This document shows positions 17,318-26,239 of a stretch of DNA of 64,000 nt, in pieces. Origin of the DNA: Streptomyces sp. ACA25 (GTDB taxonomy: Bacteria; Actinomycetota; Actinomycetes; Streptomycetales; Streptomycetaceae). Where the stretch lies: contig NZ_JAQKPV010000005.1 of the NCBI RefSeq assembly GCF_028200735.1, forward strand, positions 186,001 through 250,000, written 5' to 3'. The position numbers and the translations under genes are program-made. The notes beneath the pieces were generated by a model. It saw only the letters and a program-made list of their open reading frames with translations, ran no database searches and was not told the origin of the DNA. The first letter of the stretch is position 1. The number at the start of each line of letters is the position of its first letter.

Positions 17318-19738
17318 TCAGCTGTCGGCGAGCTCCGCGGTGCCGGTGATGCGGTGCAGCGGGTAGGTGCGGACCTCGTCCGCCGTGTGATCGAAGGCGG
17401 TGACGAAGCCGCCCTCCACCCGGACCGGTGCCAGCACCCGCTGGCCCGCCACCCCGTCGGCGCCGACGTAGCCGATCCACACCAGCGCACCGCTGCGGGC
17501 CGCGGACGTCAGGGTCGTCAGGGTGTCCGCCGCGGAGGTACGCGGCAGGCCGCCGTGGCGGCCCTCGGATTCGGGGACCCGGACCGCCGGGCGCGGGGCG
17601 GCCCCTGCCGCGTGGTCTCCCGCCCGGATGGCACGGACCGCCGCCGCCAGCAGCGGCCCGTCGGCAGCGGGCGGGCTGTCCGGCACCGGCTCCGGCGCGC
17701 TGCGCGGTGGGGTGCGGCGGACCGCGCGGCTCGCCGTCAGCACGGTGCCGTCCCCTGCTTCGGCGGCCGGCGCGAGCCCCAGCTCCCGCAGCCGTTCCAG
17801 CAGCACCTCCGGTACCGTTCCGGAGACCAGCACCGTGGGCGCGATCCGGCGCAGCCGCAGGGACTCCGACCGCCGGTCGGCGAGCAGCTGGTCCAGCAGC
17901 GCGGTGTCGTCGCAGCGCAGGTAGCTGCTCACCGCCCCGACCCGGAGCAGGCCGTGCCGCCGGGCCACGTCGTCCACCAGGTAACTCAGCGGCTGGGGCA
18001 CCGGGGTGCGGGAGTGCTTGGCGAGGAAGGTGTGCAGCTCGGCCGCAGACCAGCCGGCGTCCAGGGCCCGGCGGACGGAGCCGGGCGTGAAGCGGAAGAC
18101 GGTCGCGCCACCCTTGGACTCCACCTCGGCCGCGACCGCCAGCGTCCGGCCCAGCTCCGGTTGCAGCGGACCGGGCGCGACGGCGGTCAGGTCGGCCTGC
18201 AGCAGGATGTGGTCCAGGGGCTCCGGCAGCAGCGGCCGGAGGAGGTCGGCCGCGGACACCCGGGCCGCGCCGCGGTCCACCGCGCTCCCGGTCTCCAGCA
18301 GTGGCCGGACGAAGCCGGTCAGCGCCCCGCGTCCGGTGACCCCCAGCCGTTCCGCTTCGGTGAGCACCGCCCCGCCCAGGGTGGCCCGGAGCTCGTCCGG
18401 CATCCGGCGCGGCTGCTCCCAGCGCAGGTGCTCCAGCACGCCCGTGGGGTCCGGGGCACTGCCCTCGTCCAGCCCGGCCAGCAGCCGCAGGGCGCGCCGC
18501 CGCAGCTCAGCGGCGGGCCCGCGGTCCAGCCCCGGGCCGAGCGCGGCCAGCGCCCGCCCACGGCTGTCCCGCCCGCCGACCAGTCCCGGGACCCGGGTGC
18601 CGGCGAGCCAGGCGGCGGCCAGCAGGACCCAGCGGTCCTCCGGTGGCTGCCGGAGCCACTCGTCGTATGCCGGGGTCGGGGCGTACCGCGCGTCGGTCTC
18701 GCCGTCGGCGGCCACCAGCCCGGCCGCGTAGGCCAGCTCGATCCAGAACACGGTCTCCGGCTCCGGCACCTCCAGCGCGGCGGCCGTCCGCCGCAGCTCC
18801 CGCACGCCCAGGCCGCCGGCCCGCAGCACGGGCGGCGCGTCGGTCTCCCAGCCGGTCAGCAGTTCCTCCATCAGGCTCAGGGCGGTGAACGCCTGCCCGC
18901 CGCCCGCCGCGTCGGCCGTGCCGGGCTCGAACCGGGCGTGCACCGGAACAACCGGTGCGGAGGGCCGCAGCTCCCGGTGTGCGCGGCCGCCCCGCAGGTG
19001 CAGCGCCACCTCCCGGGGCAGGACGACCGTCCCCGGCGCGGTCGGCACCAGCAGCCCGCGGTCGATCAGCCAGCGCAGGTGCGGTCCGGGACGGGCGGAG
19101 ACCTCCCCGTACGGCGGTCCCCACCGGAGCCGGTCCAGGGCTGCGCGGGCCTGCTCGGGAGCTGTTTCGAGCAGGGCGGTCATCCGGGCGGGCTCGGTGA
19201 ACAGCCGGTGGAGTGCGGCGAGTGCGGTCACCGGGTCGTGGGTGGCGGGCAGTCCGGCCGTGGTGAGCAGCTGCTGCATCCGGCTCGGTGGGAGACCGCT
19301 GGTGGCCTCGGCGAGGCTGGGGCCCAGCCCGGTGGCGCTGGGCCGGCCGGCCGCCGGGGCGAGCAACTCCTGTGCGGTGCGGACCAGCCGCAGCCCGTCG
19401 TCGCCGCCCCACAGCAGGGCCCGGGTGCGGAGGGTGGCCAGTGCGCGGGGGAGTTCCTCCTCCCCGCCGGGCAGCAGCTCCGCGAGGGCCGAACGGGTGC
19501 AGGGCTGCGGGGCCACGGCGAGGGCTTCGGCGGTCTGCAGGGCGAAGGTGTCGAGCCGTTCGAGGGCACGCAGCACGGACGTCCGGGTTCCGGCCCGGGT
19601 GGCGAGCTGCGACAGGTCGCCGGGCAGTGGGGACAGCAGGTCCGGCCGGGCCCGCAGCAGGGCGGAGAGCACGCTGTCGTCGGCGGACCGCAGTGCGTCG
19701 GCGAGGGTGCGGGGGTTCCGGCTGTCCTCACTGGTCAT
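17318..19738 (-). CDS. helicase-associated protein (XPB partner, Helicase_C_3 type)
   Basis: 806 residues from ATG 19738. The protein has winged-helix-like N-terminal repeats (LADALRSADDSVLSALLRARPDLL, a family hallmark), a long helical middle, then a domain ending ESKGGATVFRFTPGSVRRALDAGW and a C-terminal WYL-like beta region (ALVWIGYVGADG, VRTYPLHRI). Proteins of this type are annotated helicase C-terminal domain-containing and are conserved with XPB in actinobacteria. It lacks Walker motifs, so it is not a motor itself. The longer frame upstream to 20050 runs antisense to the GNAT gene and is rejected. Confidence 0.8.
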   Translation of the reverse strand: MTSEDSRNPRTLADALRSADDSVLSALLRARPDLLSPLPGDLSQLATRAGTRTSVLRALERLDTFALQTAEALAVAPQPCTRSALAELLPGGEEELPRALATLRTRALLWGGDDGLRLVRTAQELLAPAAGRPSATGLGPSLAEATSGLPPSRMQQLLTTAGLPATHDPVTALAALHRLFTEPARMTALLETAPEQARAALDRLRWGPPYGEVSARPGPHLRWLIDRGLLVPTAPGTVVLPREVALHLRGGRAHRELRPSAPVVPVHARFEPGTADAAGGGQAFTALSLMEELLTGWETDAPPVLRAGGLGVRELRRTAAALEVPEPETVFWIELAYAAGLVAADGETDARYAPTPAYDEWLRQPPEDRWVLLAAAWLAGTRVPGLVGGRDSRGRALAALGPGLDRGPAAELRRRALRLLAGLDEGSAPDPTGVLEHLRWEQPRRMPDELRATLGGAVLTEAERLGVTGRGALTGFVRPLLETGSAVDRGAARVSAADLLRPLLPEPLDHILLQADLTAVAPGPLQPELGRTLAVAAEVESKGGATVFRFTPGSVRRALDAGWSAAELHTFLAKHSRTPVPQPLSYLVDDVARRHGLLRVGAVSSYLRCDDTALLDQLLADRRSESLRLRRIAPTVLVSGTVPEVLLERLRELGLAPAAEAGDGTVLTASRAVRRTPPRSAPEPVPDSPPAADGPLLAAAVRAIRAGDHAAGAAPRPAVRVPESEGRHGGLPRTSAADTLTTLTSAARSGALVWIGYVGADGVAGQRVLAPVRVEGGFVTAFDHTADEVRTYPLHRITGTAELADS

Positions 19739-19903
19739 CCGCACCACGGTACCCCTCCGGCGCCGCTGACCACCGGACCGCGCGGGCCGGTGGTCAGCGG
19801 CGCGCGGTGTGGCAGGAGAGTGCGCAGGTCCGGGCGAGGGGGGAGTGTGCAGGACCGGGCGAACGGGGCGCGCCACCGTGGCAGGCGGGTTAGGGTCGCG
19901 CGC

Positions 19904-20404
19904 ATGACCGAGACCAGGTACACGATCCGGGGGGCGACGGCCGAGGACGCCGAGTTCCTGACGGACATGCTCGTCGAGGCCGTGAACTGGTCCGCCGCCC
20001 GGGAGCCGGTGGGGCGGCGGCGGATCCTCACGGAGCACGAGCTGGCGCACTACGTGACGGGCTGGCCGCGGCCCGGCGACCTCGGTGCGGTGGCGGTCGG
20101 ACCGGACGGCCGGCCGGTCGGGGCAGGCTGGCTGCGCCGGTTCGACGCGCAGGACCCCGGCTACGGTTTCGTCGCTCCGGATGTGCCGGAGGTGTCCCTG
20201 GGAGTCGTCGCCGACTGGCGCGGCCGGGGGGTCGGGCGGGCGCTGCTGCGGGAGCTGGCCCGGCGGGCCGCGGAGGCGGGGATCAGCAGGCTCTCCCTGA
20301 GCGTGGAGCGCGCCAACCGGGCGGTGCGGCTGTACGAGGACGAGGGGTTCGCCCGGGTGGAGTCGGGCCCGGACGCCGACACCATGGTGAAGGAGCTCCG
20401 GTGA
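19904..20404 (+). CDS. GNAT family N-acetyltransferase
   Basis: 166 residues of a single GNAT domain: TIRGATAEDAEFL at the N-terminus, VPEVSLGVVADWRGRGVGRALL containing the acetyl-CoA pyrophosphate loop (RGRGVGRAL), and RLYEDEGFARV near the end. The start ATG at 19904 has only a weak upstream GGGT. The acyl acceptor is unknown. The stop overlaps the next GTG start, and the AAGGAG inside its last codons serves as the ribosome-binding site of the lipoprotein gene. Confidence 0.85.
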   Translation: MTETRYTIRGATAEDAEFLTDMLVEAVNWSAAREPVGRRRILTEHELAHYVTGWPRPGDLGAVAVGPDGRPVGAGWLRRFDAQDPGYGFVAPDVPEVSLGVVADWRGRGVGRALLRELARRAAEAGISRLSLSVERANRAVRLYEDEGFARVESGPDADTMVKELR

Positions 20405-21282
20405 CCGGGGCGACGGCGTCTCCGGCGGGTGCGGGGAGGCCGGGCGGTCCGGTGCGGGGAGCGGAGGGACGGGTGCGCGGCGGTGTCACCTGCCGGGCCG
20501 GCGTGCTGCTCGCCGCGGTGCTGCTGCTGTCCTCCTGCGCCGGGGGCGCTGGAGCAGGCGAAGGCGGCGGGGGCGGTGGGCCGGGTGGCGCAGGGGGCGC
20601 ACTGACGGAGCTGAGCGGGGAGGAGATCCTGGAGCGGGCGGAGGCAGCGTTGCTGGAGGTGTCCTCCGTGCGCACCTCCGCGACGGGCACCGGGGGCCTG
20701 GACGCCCGGTTGGAGCTGCGGGTGGACGCCGAGGGCAACTGCGCCGGCCACGTGAGCCGGGCGGGCATGGGGCGGGTGGACATCATCCTGCGGCACGCGG
20801 GCGACGCGGCCGGTGAGGTGTGGCTGAAGCCGGACGCGACCGCCTGGGGTTCCGGCGGCAGCCCCGACGCTGCCGAGACGTACGCGGACCGGTACCTGCA
20901 CGCGGCGGCGGACCGGCCGGAGGTGGCGGAGTTCGTCGATCTGTGCCGGATGGACCGGGTGTCCGGCATCGACCAGGACCAGCTGCACTCCGCCGAGCGG
21001 GAGTTCTTCCGGGAGGAGGAGACCGTGCACCGCGGGGTACCGGTGGTCCGCGTCCGGATGGAAGCGGTCGCCGAGTCGGCGACGGTGACGACCACGGTGC
21101 TGGTCGCGACCGAGGGCGAGCCCTACCCGCTGCACGTGCTCAGCCTCCAGGAGACGGGCGGCATGAGTTTCCGGATGGAGACCGAGTTGACTGACCACAA
21201 CGAGCCGTTCGACGTGCCGGTGCCCGCTGCCGATCTCACTGTCTCCCTCGAGGAGCTGGCTCCGGGGGAGTTCCCGCTCTGA
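20401..21282 (+). CDS. lipoprotein, LppX/LprG-like fold possible
   Basis: 293 residues from the GTG at 20401, coupled to the GNAT gene (GTGA). The lipobox is LLLSSC after the hydrophobic AGVLLAAVL, so the mature protein starts at Cys 46 and is held on the outer face of the membrane. A Gly-rich linker follows. The folded part (LTELSGEEILERAEAALLEVSSVRTSATG) resembles the start of mycobacterial LppX/LprAFG-type proteins, which bind lipid; this is tentative. A second start at GTG 20473 behind GGAGGGAC would shorten the signal peptide to a typical length. Confidence 0.75.
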   Translation: MTGATASPAGAGRPGGPVRGAEGRVRGGVTCRAGVLLAAVLLLSSCAGGAGAGEGGGGGGPGGAGGALTELSGEEILERAEAALLEVSSVRTSATGTGGLDARLELRVDAEGNCAGHVSRAGMGRVDIILRHAGDAAGEVWLKPDATAWGSGGSPDAAETYADRYLHAAADRPEVAEFVDLCRMDRVSGIDQDQLHSAEREFFREEETVHRGVPVVRVRMEAVAESATVTTTVLVATEGEPYPLHVLSLQETGGMSFRMETELTDHNEPFDVPVPAADLTVSLEELAPGEFPL

Positions 21283-21344
21283 CACCGGGCGCGTGCACCG
21301 GCCGCGCGCACCGGGCGGGGACGGGCGCTCGACACCCCGCGCTG

Positions 21345-22421
21345 TCAGGCGGTGCCGGGGTGCAGCAGGTCGGCGAGGCCGGCGGCGGCGTCGCGGGCCG
21401 GGCGGCCGGTGCCGATGAGGGTGGCGGAGGCCGGTCCGGTCCAGTCGCCGTAGCCGTGCAGGTGCAGGCGGGGCTCGTCGCGGGCCCTGGTTCCCTCGGT
21501 GGGGATCTGGCCGCGGTGTCCGCGCAGGGCCAGCGGGGAGAGGTGGCTCAGTGCCGGACGGAAGCCGGTGCACCAGATGACGGCATCGGCGCGGCCGGTG
21601 GTGCCGTCGGCCCACACCGGGCCGTCCGGCGCCAGTCGGATGAACATCAGCTCGGCCTTGAGCAGCCCGGAGTCGCGGGCTTCGCGGACGGCGGGTGTGA
21701 CGACGACGTCCCCGAGGGCGGCGACCCCGCCGGTGTCCGGGTCGCCGCGTTCCAGGGCGCGCCGCCGGGCGGTGGCGGTGTCGAACAGCACACGGCCGTC
21801 GACGTCGTCGGGCAGGAAGCGGGGCGGGTTCTTCGTCGCCCAGGTGACCTGGGTGTGGCCGAGGAGGTCGGCGGCGATCTGGGCGGCGGAGTTGCCGCCG
21901 CCGACGACCACCACCCGCTGCCGGGCGAACTCCCCGGGGTGGCGGTAGCCGGTGGTGTGCAGCTGCCGGCCGCGGAAGCTGCCCATGCCGGGTACGGAGG
22001 GCAGGAAGGGCCGCCACCAGGTGCCGGTGGCGCTCACCACCGCCCCCGCGCGCCATGTCCCCGTGTCGGTGGCGATCCGCAGCAGGCGGCCCTCGTCGTG
22101 CACGCCGTGCACCCGGACGGGCCGGTGCACGGGGAGACCGTAGCGCTCCTCGTACTCCGCCAGGTACCGCACGACGTGTGGCGCGTCGGGGTAGGTTTCG
22201 CCCGGCTGGGCGGGCATCGGACGGCCGGGCAGCGAGGAGTGGGCGGCGGGGGAGAACAGCCGCAGCGAGTCCCACATGTGCCGCCAGGCTCCGCCCGGCC
22301 GGTCCTGGGCGTCCAGGATGACGAAGTCCAGGCCCAGGCGGCGCAGGTGGTAGCCGGCGGCGAGCCCGGCCTGGCCGCCGCCGATCACCACCACGTCCGC
22401 CGACCGGCTCCGGGAGCTCAC
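21345..22421 (-). CDS. arsO: ArsO-like flavin-dependent monooxygenase
   Basis: 358 residues. Two Rossmann nucleotide sites are clear: FAD site VVVIGGGQAGLAAGYHL at the N-terminus and NADPH site VVVVGGGNSAAQIA near residue 175. The motif FRPALSHLSPL and GTGRPARDAA near the C-terminus match the ArsO/FMO-like branch found in actinobacterial ars operons, which is proposed to act on arsenic species. The GTG start at 22421 overlaps the acr3 stop (GTGA). It is the third gene of arsR-acr3-arsO. Confidence 0.85.
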   Translation of the reverse strand: MSSRSRSADVVVIGGGQAGLAAGYHLRRLGLDFVILDAQDRPGGAWRHMWDSLRLFSPAAHSSLPGRPMPAQPGETYPDAPHVVRYLAEYEERYGLPVHRPVRVHGVHDEGRLLRIATDTGTWRAGAVVSATGTWWRPFLPSVPGMGSFRGRQLHTTGYRHPGEFARQRVVVVGGGNSAAQIAADLLGHTQVTWATKNPPRFLPDDVDGRVLFDTATARRRALERGDPDTGGVAALGDVVVTPAVREARDSGLLKAELMFIRLAPDGPVWADGTTGRADAVIWCTGFRPALSHLSPLALRGHRGQIPTEGTRARDEPRLHLHGYGDWTGPASATLIGTGRPARDAAAGLADLLHPGTA

Positions 22422-23545
22422 CGGTCGGCCGGGTCCGGCCCGGTGGTGACCTGCCGGTCGGGGCCGAACTTCCGCCGCCAGGCCAGTGACACGTACACCA
22501 GGGCGACGAGTACCGGCACCTCGATCAGCGGCCCGACCACCCCGGACAGGGCTTGTCCGGAGGTGACGCCGAACGCGCCGATGGCGACGGCGATGGCCAG
22601 CTCGAAATTGTTGCCGGCCGCGGTGAAGGCCAGCGTGGTGGTGCGGTCGTAGGCGAGGCCGAGGGCCTTGCCGAGAGCGAAGGTGCCGAACCACATGAGG
22701 ACGAAGTACACCAGCAGCGGGAGCGCGATACGGGCCACGTCGAACGGCCGGCTGGTGATCGTGTCGCCCTGCAGGGCGAACAGGATCACGATGGTGAACA
22801 GCAGTCCGTACAGCGCCCAGGGGCCGATCCTCGGCAGGAACTTCTCCTCGTACGCCGCCCGGCCCATCGAGCGTTCGCCGTAGTACCGGGTGAGGAATCC
22901 GGCCAGCAGGGGGATGCCGAGGAAGATGACGACGTTGAAGGCGATCTTCATCATCGACACGTCCAGGTCCTGGCCGTCACCGAGGCCCAGCCAGCCCGGC
23001 AGCAGGTCGAGGTAGAACCAGCCGAGCAGGCCGAACGCGAAGACCTGGAACACGGAGTTCAGGGCGACGAGAACGGCGGCGGCCTCGCGGTCCCCGCAGG
23101 CCAGGTCGTTCCAGATGATCACCATGGCGATGCAGCGGGCGAGTCCGACGATGATCAGCCCGGTGCGGTACTCCGGCAGGTCGGCGAGGAAGATCCAGGC
23201 CAGCGCGAACATCACGGCGGGTCCGGCGATCCAGTTGATGGCCAGGGAGGCGAGGAGCAGCTTCCGGTCGGAGGTGACCGTGTCCAGCCGGTTGTAGCGG
23301 ACCTTGGCGAGCACCGGATACATCATGATCAGCAGGCCGAGGGCGATCGGCAGCGAAATGCCGCCCAGCTCGACGGCGGCCAGGGCGCCGTCGAGGCCGG
23401 GGATCAGCCGGCCGAGGCCGAGGCCGAGCACCATGGCGGCCATGATCCACAGCGCCAGGAACCGGTCGAGTGTGGAGAGCTTCCCGATGACCCCGGGGTC
23501 CGCCGGTCGCCGCGCCTCGTCGGGTGCGGGAGCTGTGCTGGTCAC
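22418..23545 (-). CDS. acr3: ACR3 family arsenite efflux transporter
   Basis: 375 residues, about ten membrane segments. The functional Cys lies in GLARCIAMVIIWNDLACGD, the conserved ACR3 segment, and AFTAAGNNFELAIAVAIGAFG contains the conserved Glu of the later helix. The protein exports arsenite (and possibly antimonite) using the proton gradient. GTG start at 23545 overlaps the arsR stop by GTGA. The longer frame to 23767 runs through arsR and is rejected. Confidence 0.93.
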   Translation of the reverse strand: MTSTAPAPDEARRPADPGVIGKLSTLDRFLALWIMAAMVLGLGLGRLIPGLDGALAAVELGGISLPIALGLLIMMYPVLAKVRYNRLDTVTSDRKLLLASLAINWIAGPAVMFALAWIFLADLPEYRTGLIIVGLARCIAMVIIWNDLACGDREAAAVLVALNSVFQVFAFGLLGWFYLDLLPGWLGLGDGQDLDVSMMKIAFNVVIFLGIPLLAGFLTRYYGERSMGRAAYEEKFLPRIGPWALYGLLFTIVILFALQGDTITSRPFDVARIALPLLVYFVLMWFGTFALGKALGLAYDRTTTLAFTAAGNNFELAIAVAIGAFGVTSGQALSGVVGPLIEVPVLVALVYVSLAWRRKFGPDRQVTTGPDPADR

Positions 23546-23856
23546 GGGCAGGCCCTTTTCCGGTCGGTGGCGAGTGTGGTGCGGGAGGTGGCGGCCAGGG
23601 CGGCGAAGGAGCCGGCGAGCAGCTCCAGTACGTCGGGACGGAGCCGGTAGTAGGTGAACCGGCCGCACGGCTCGGTGTCCACCACGCCGGCGTCCCGCAG
23701 CACCCGCAGGTGGTTGGAGAGGTTGGTCTGCCGGGCCCCGGTCCGGTCGACCAGGTGGGTGGTGCACAGGGTCTCGTGGGCGAGCAGGTGCACGATCCGG
23801 AGCCTGAGCGGATCGGCCAGCACCCGCAACAGATCAGTCTCGGCTGACGTCAGCAT
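23542..23856 (-). CDS. arsR: ArsR family arsenic-responsive repressor
   Basis: 104 residues of a single winged helix: LRVLADPLRLRIVHLLAHETLC, recognition helix ARQTNLSNHLRVLRDAGVV, wing EPCGRFTYYRLRP. Cys residues at LCTTHL (after the helix) and EPCGRF could supply As(III) ligands, as in actinobacterial ArsR types with non-classical sites. Two overlapping inverted repeats sit immediately upstream and probably serve both directions. The ATG has no good ribosome-binding site and could be near the transcript start. Confidence 0.9.
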   Translation of the reverse strand: MLTSAETDLLRVLADPLRLRIVHLLAHETLCTTHLVDRTGARQTNLSNHLRVLRDAGVVDTEPCGRFTYYRLRPDVLELLAGSFAALAATSRTTLATDRKRACP

Positions 23857-23859
23857 GGG

Positions 23860-23888
23860 CTGATACTGTCACATCAGTCGGGCCTGAT
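23860..23888. promoter_or_regulatory. ArsR operator, two overlapping inverted repeats
   Basis: CTGAT (23860-23864), ATCAG (23873-23877) and CTGAT (23884-23888) make two palindromes that share the middle half-site, with 8- and 6-base spacers. The position, 4 bases before the arsR start and between divergent arsR and arsC, fits a shared ArsR operator. Confidence 0.7.
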
Positions 23889-23998
23889 GCCAACCCGGGG
23901 TGGGCATGGTGCGCCGCGCGCCCCACCGGCCCCCCCGTCCGGCCCGGCACGCCCCGCCGCACCCGGATCACGCTTTCGCCGAGACCTCAAGGACGCCG

Positions 23999-24418
23999 AT
24001 GACCTCCACTCCCGCCGCCCCCGCCGCCTCCGTGCTGTTCGTCTGCGTCCACAACGCCGGACGCTCTCAGATGGCCGCCGGCTTCCTCAGCCACCTCGCC
24101 GGGGACCGGGTCGAGGTCCGGTCGGCCGGCTCCGTCCCCGCCGAACAGGTCAACCCCGCCGCGGTCGAGGCGATGAAGGAAGCGGGCATCGACATCTCGG
24201 CTCAGCGGCCCAAGGTGCTGACCCCCGAGGCGGTCCGGGCCTCCGACTACGTGATCACCATGGGTTGCGGCGACGCCTGCCCCGTCTTCCCCGGCCGGAC
24301 GTACCTGGACTGGGCCCTGGAGGACCCGGCCGGTCAGGGCGTCGCGGCCGTCCGCCCGATCCGCGACGAGATCGAACGCCGCATCCGCGCCCTCATCGCC
24401 GACTTCGACGCGCGGTAG
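23999..24418 (+). CDS. arsC: arsenate reductase (low-molecular-weight phosphatase fold)
   Basis: 139 residues. The P-loop VLFVCVHNAGRSQMA (CX5R with Cys in CVHNAGRS) is that of thioredoxin- or mycothiol-linked arsenate reductases and LMW protein phosphatases. The second Cys pair MGCGDACP lies where thioredoxin-linked ArsC enzymes have their resolving cysteines, and the Asp of the phosphatase-like DPAGQG is present. It turns arsenate into arsenite for ACR3. Divergent from arsR; AAGGACG sits 3 bases upstream of the ATG. Confidence 0.92.
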   Translation: MTSTPAAPAASVLFVCVHNAGRSQMAAGFLSHLAGDRVEVRSAGSVPAEQVNPAAVEAMKEAGIDISAQRPKVLTPEAVRASDYVITMGCGDACPVFPGRTYLDWALEDPAGQGVAAVRPIRDEIERRIRALIADFDAR

Positions 24419-24632
24419 CGTGCGCGGACGCCTGGTTCGGGCTCCGGCGGCAGGTGTGAGGCGAGCCCCCGCACCGGGAGCCGCCCCTCCGGGACGCGCC
24501 CAGGCGTCGCCGCACCGGCCGTGCCCGGGTGGCACGGAATCCTGAGCTGGCTACTTGCTGGTACATCACAGTCACGCCACGTATTCCGGGGTCTTCACGG
24601 ACGGGACGGTCCGATGCGACAGGGTCCGACCC

Positions 24633-25214
24633 ATGACCTACCCGCCGCAGCCTCCCGAACAGTTCCCGCAACCCCCCGGCCAGGACCCGTCGCAGCCGGG
24701 TCCTCCGGCCCCCGCCGCACCGGCAGGACCTCCGCGGACCGGCATGGGCAAGGGGCGGATCGCGCTTGTCCTCGTGGGCGGGATCCTCCTCCTGGGGGGC
24801 GTCGGCCACCTTCTCGGGACGGACGAGGAACCACGCCCGCCCGCGTCCGCCGCGGAAGCCTCTCCGGACGACGGCGGGGAACCGGAACCTGCCGAGGCAC
24901 CCGAGCCGGAACCGGAGCCCGAACCCGAGCCGGAACCCGAGCCGGGGAAGTACGAGCAGACCTGGGGCACTCCCTACGCCGACACCACGTGCGGCCACTA
25001 CCTCGGAGAGATGTCCCCACCCCAACGCTGGGTCATGGCCGCGGACATGCTGACGGGCGCCAGGAGCCGGGACGGTGGGGACGGCCTTCCGGCCGACGCC
25101 TTGGTCGATTCTTTCGAGGCGGACATCATGATCAGCTGCGAGCCGGTGGATTCCATCAAGATCGCGGAAATCGCCACCATGCTGTATGTCATGGACTCCC
25201 GCTACCAGCCCTGA
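24633..25214 (+). CDS. single-pass membrane protein with EP-repeat linker
   Basis: 193 residues. A Pro/Gln-rich cytoplasmic N-terminus (about 45 residues) is followed by one hydrophobic helix, IALVLVGGILLLGGVGHLL, then an acidic linker containing about ten Glu-Pro dipeptides that would act as a stiff wall-spanning spacer, and a globular C-terminal domain of about 90 residues with two Cys (TTCGHYLG, ISCEPVDS). The layout suggests an exported sensor or wall-associated domain. I do not recognise the C-terminal domain. Confidence 0.7.
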   Translation: MTYPPQPPEQFPQPPGQDPSQPGPPAPAAPAGPPRTGMGKGRIALVLVGGILLLGGVGHLLGTDEEPRPPASAAEASPDDGGEPEPAEAPEPEPEPEPEPEPEPGKYEQTWGTPYADTTCGHYLGEMSPPQRWVMAADMLTGARSRDGGDGLPADALVDSFEADIMISCEPVDSIKIAEIATMLYVMDSRYQP

Positions 25215-25252
25215 ACACGGACGGCGCCCGGCTGCCCGGGGCGTGCGGGAAC

Positions 25253-25282
25253 GGGGCCGCCCCGCCGGGATGGGGCGGCCCC
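25253..25282. terminator. hairpin between converging genes
   Basis: A perfect 11-bp stem GGGGCCGCCCC/GGGGCGGCCCC with an 8-base loop. It lies between the EP-repeat protein gene and the end of pstB, and can terminate both. Confidence 0.7.
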
Positions 25283-25290
25283 GTGAGCGG

Positions 25291-26232
25291 TCATCCGAAG
25301 CGCCCGCTGACGTAGTCCTCGGTGCGCCGCTCGGCCGGGGTGCTGAATATCCTGGCAGTGTCGGCGTACTCCACCAGCTCGCCGCACCGGCCGCCGCCGT
25401 TGCCGTCCTCGCCGGGGATGTCGTCACGCACGCTGAAGAACGCCGTCATGTCGGACACCCGGGCCGCCTGCTGCATGTTGTGGGTGACGATCACGATCGT
25501 GTACTCGCTCCGCAGCTGCTGGATGAGGTCCTCGATCTTCAGCGTGGCGACCGGGTCGAGCGCCGAGCACGGCTCGTCCATCAGCAGCACCTCGGGGCGC
25601 ACCGCGATGGCCCGGGCGATGCACAGCCGCTGCTGCTGGCCGCCGGAGAGGGCCAGGCCGCTCTCCTTGAGCTTGTCCTTCACCTCGTCCCACAGCGCCG
25701 CCCCGCGCAGCGCCTGCTCGACGATGTCGTCCATGCTGCCCTCCATCCGGAGGGTGCGCGGGCCGAAGGCGACGTTGTCGTAGATGGATTTGGGGAACGG
25801 GTTGGGCTTCTGGAACACCATCCCGATGAGCCGGCGCACCTGCACCGGATCGACGTGCGGCCCGTACAGGTCGGTGCCGTGGTACAGCACCTCGCCGTCG
25901 ATCCGGGCTGCCGGGATCAGGTCGTTCATCCGGTTGAGGCAGCGCAGCAGGGTGCTCTTGCCGCAGCCGGAGGGGCCGATGAGGGCGGTGATGTGCTGCC
26001 GGAAGAAGTCCAGCGACACGTCGGCGACCGCCCTGGCCTTCCCGTAGGACACGGAGACCTCCTTCAGTTCGAACACCTTCTCGCGATGCTCGGTCTCCGG
26101 GTCCGCCGGCCGCCCGGCCGGGCGCGGTACGGGGTCGCCGGGTACGGGATCACCGGCGGTCCTGCCGGTGCCGGAACCCGGGGGCTGAGTGGGCTGCGGC
26201 TGCTGGGTGTGCTGGGGGGGTCGGGTCTTCAC
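25291..26232 (-). CDS. pstB: phosphate ABC transporter ATPase PstB
   Basis: 313 residues. About 50 Pro/Gln/Thr-rich residues precede the ATPase domain, which begins [11 protein letters not shown]. Walker [10 protein letters not shown], the PstB phrase [15 protein letters not shown], signature LSGGQQQRL and Walker [14 protein letters not shown] are all present, and the protein ends in the family tail EDYVSGRFG. It drives high-affinity phosphate uptake with PstC and PstA. GTG start at 26232 with GGTGG upstream. Last gene of pstSCAB. Confidence 0.94.
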   Translation of the reverse strand: MKTRPPQHTQQPQPTQPPGSGTGRTAGDPVPGDPVPRPAGRPADPETEHREKVFELKEVSVSYGKARAVADVSLDFFRQHITALIGPSGCGKSTLLRCLNRMNDLIPAARIDGEVLYHGTDLYGPHVDPVQVRRLIGMVFQKPNPFPKSIYDNVAFGPRTLRMEGSMDDIVEQALRGAALWDEVKDKLKESGLALSGGQQQRLCIARAIAVRPEVLLMDEPCSALDPVATLKIEDLIQQLRSEYTIVIVTHNMQQAARVSDMTAFFSVRDDIPGEDGNGGGRCGELVEYADTARIFSTPAERRTEDYVSGRFG

Positions 26233-26239
26233 GGTCCAC

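Noticed and set aside
17318..20050. Start of the helicase-associated gene at 20050
   Set aside because: The extra 104 codons are antisense to the GNAT gene; ATG 19738 fits the family start.
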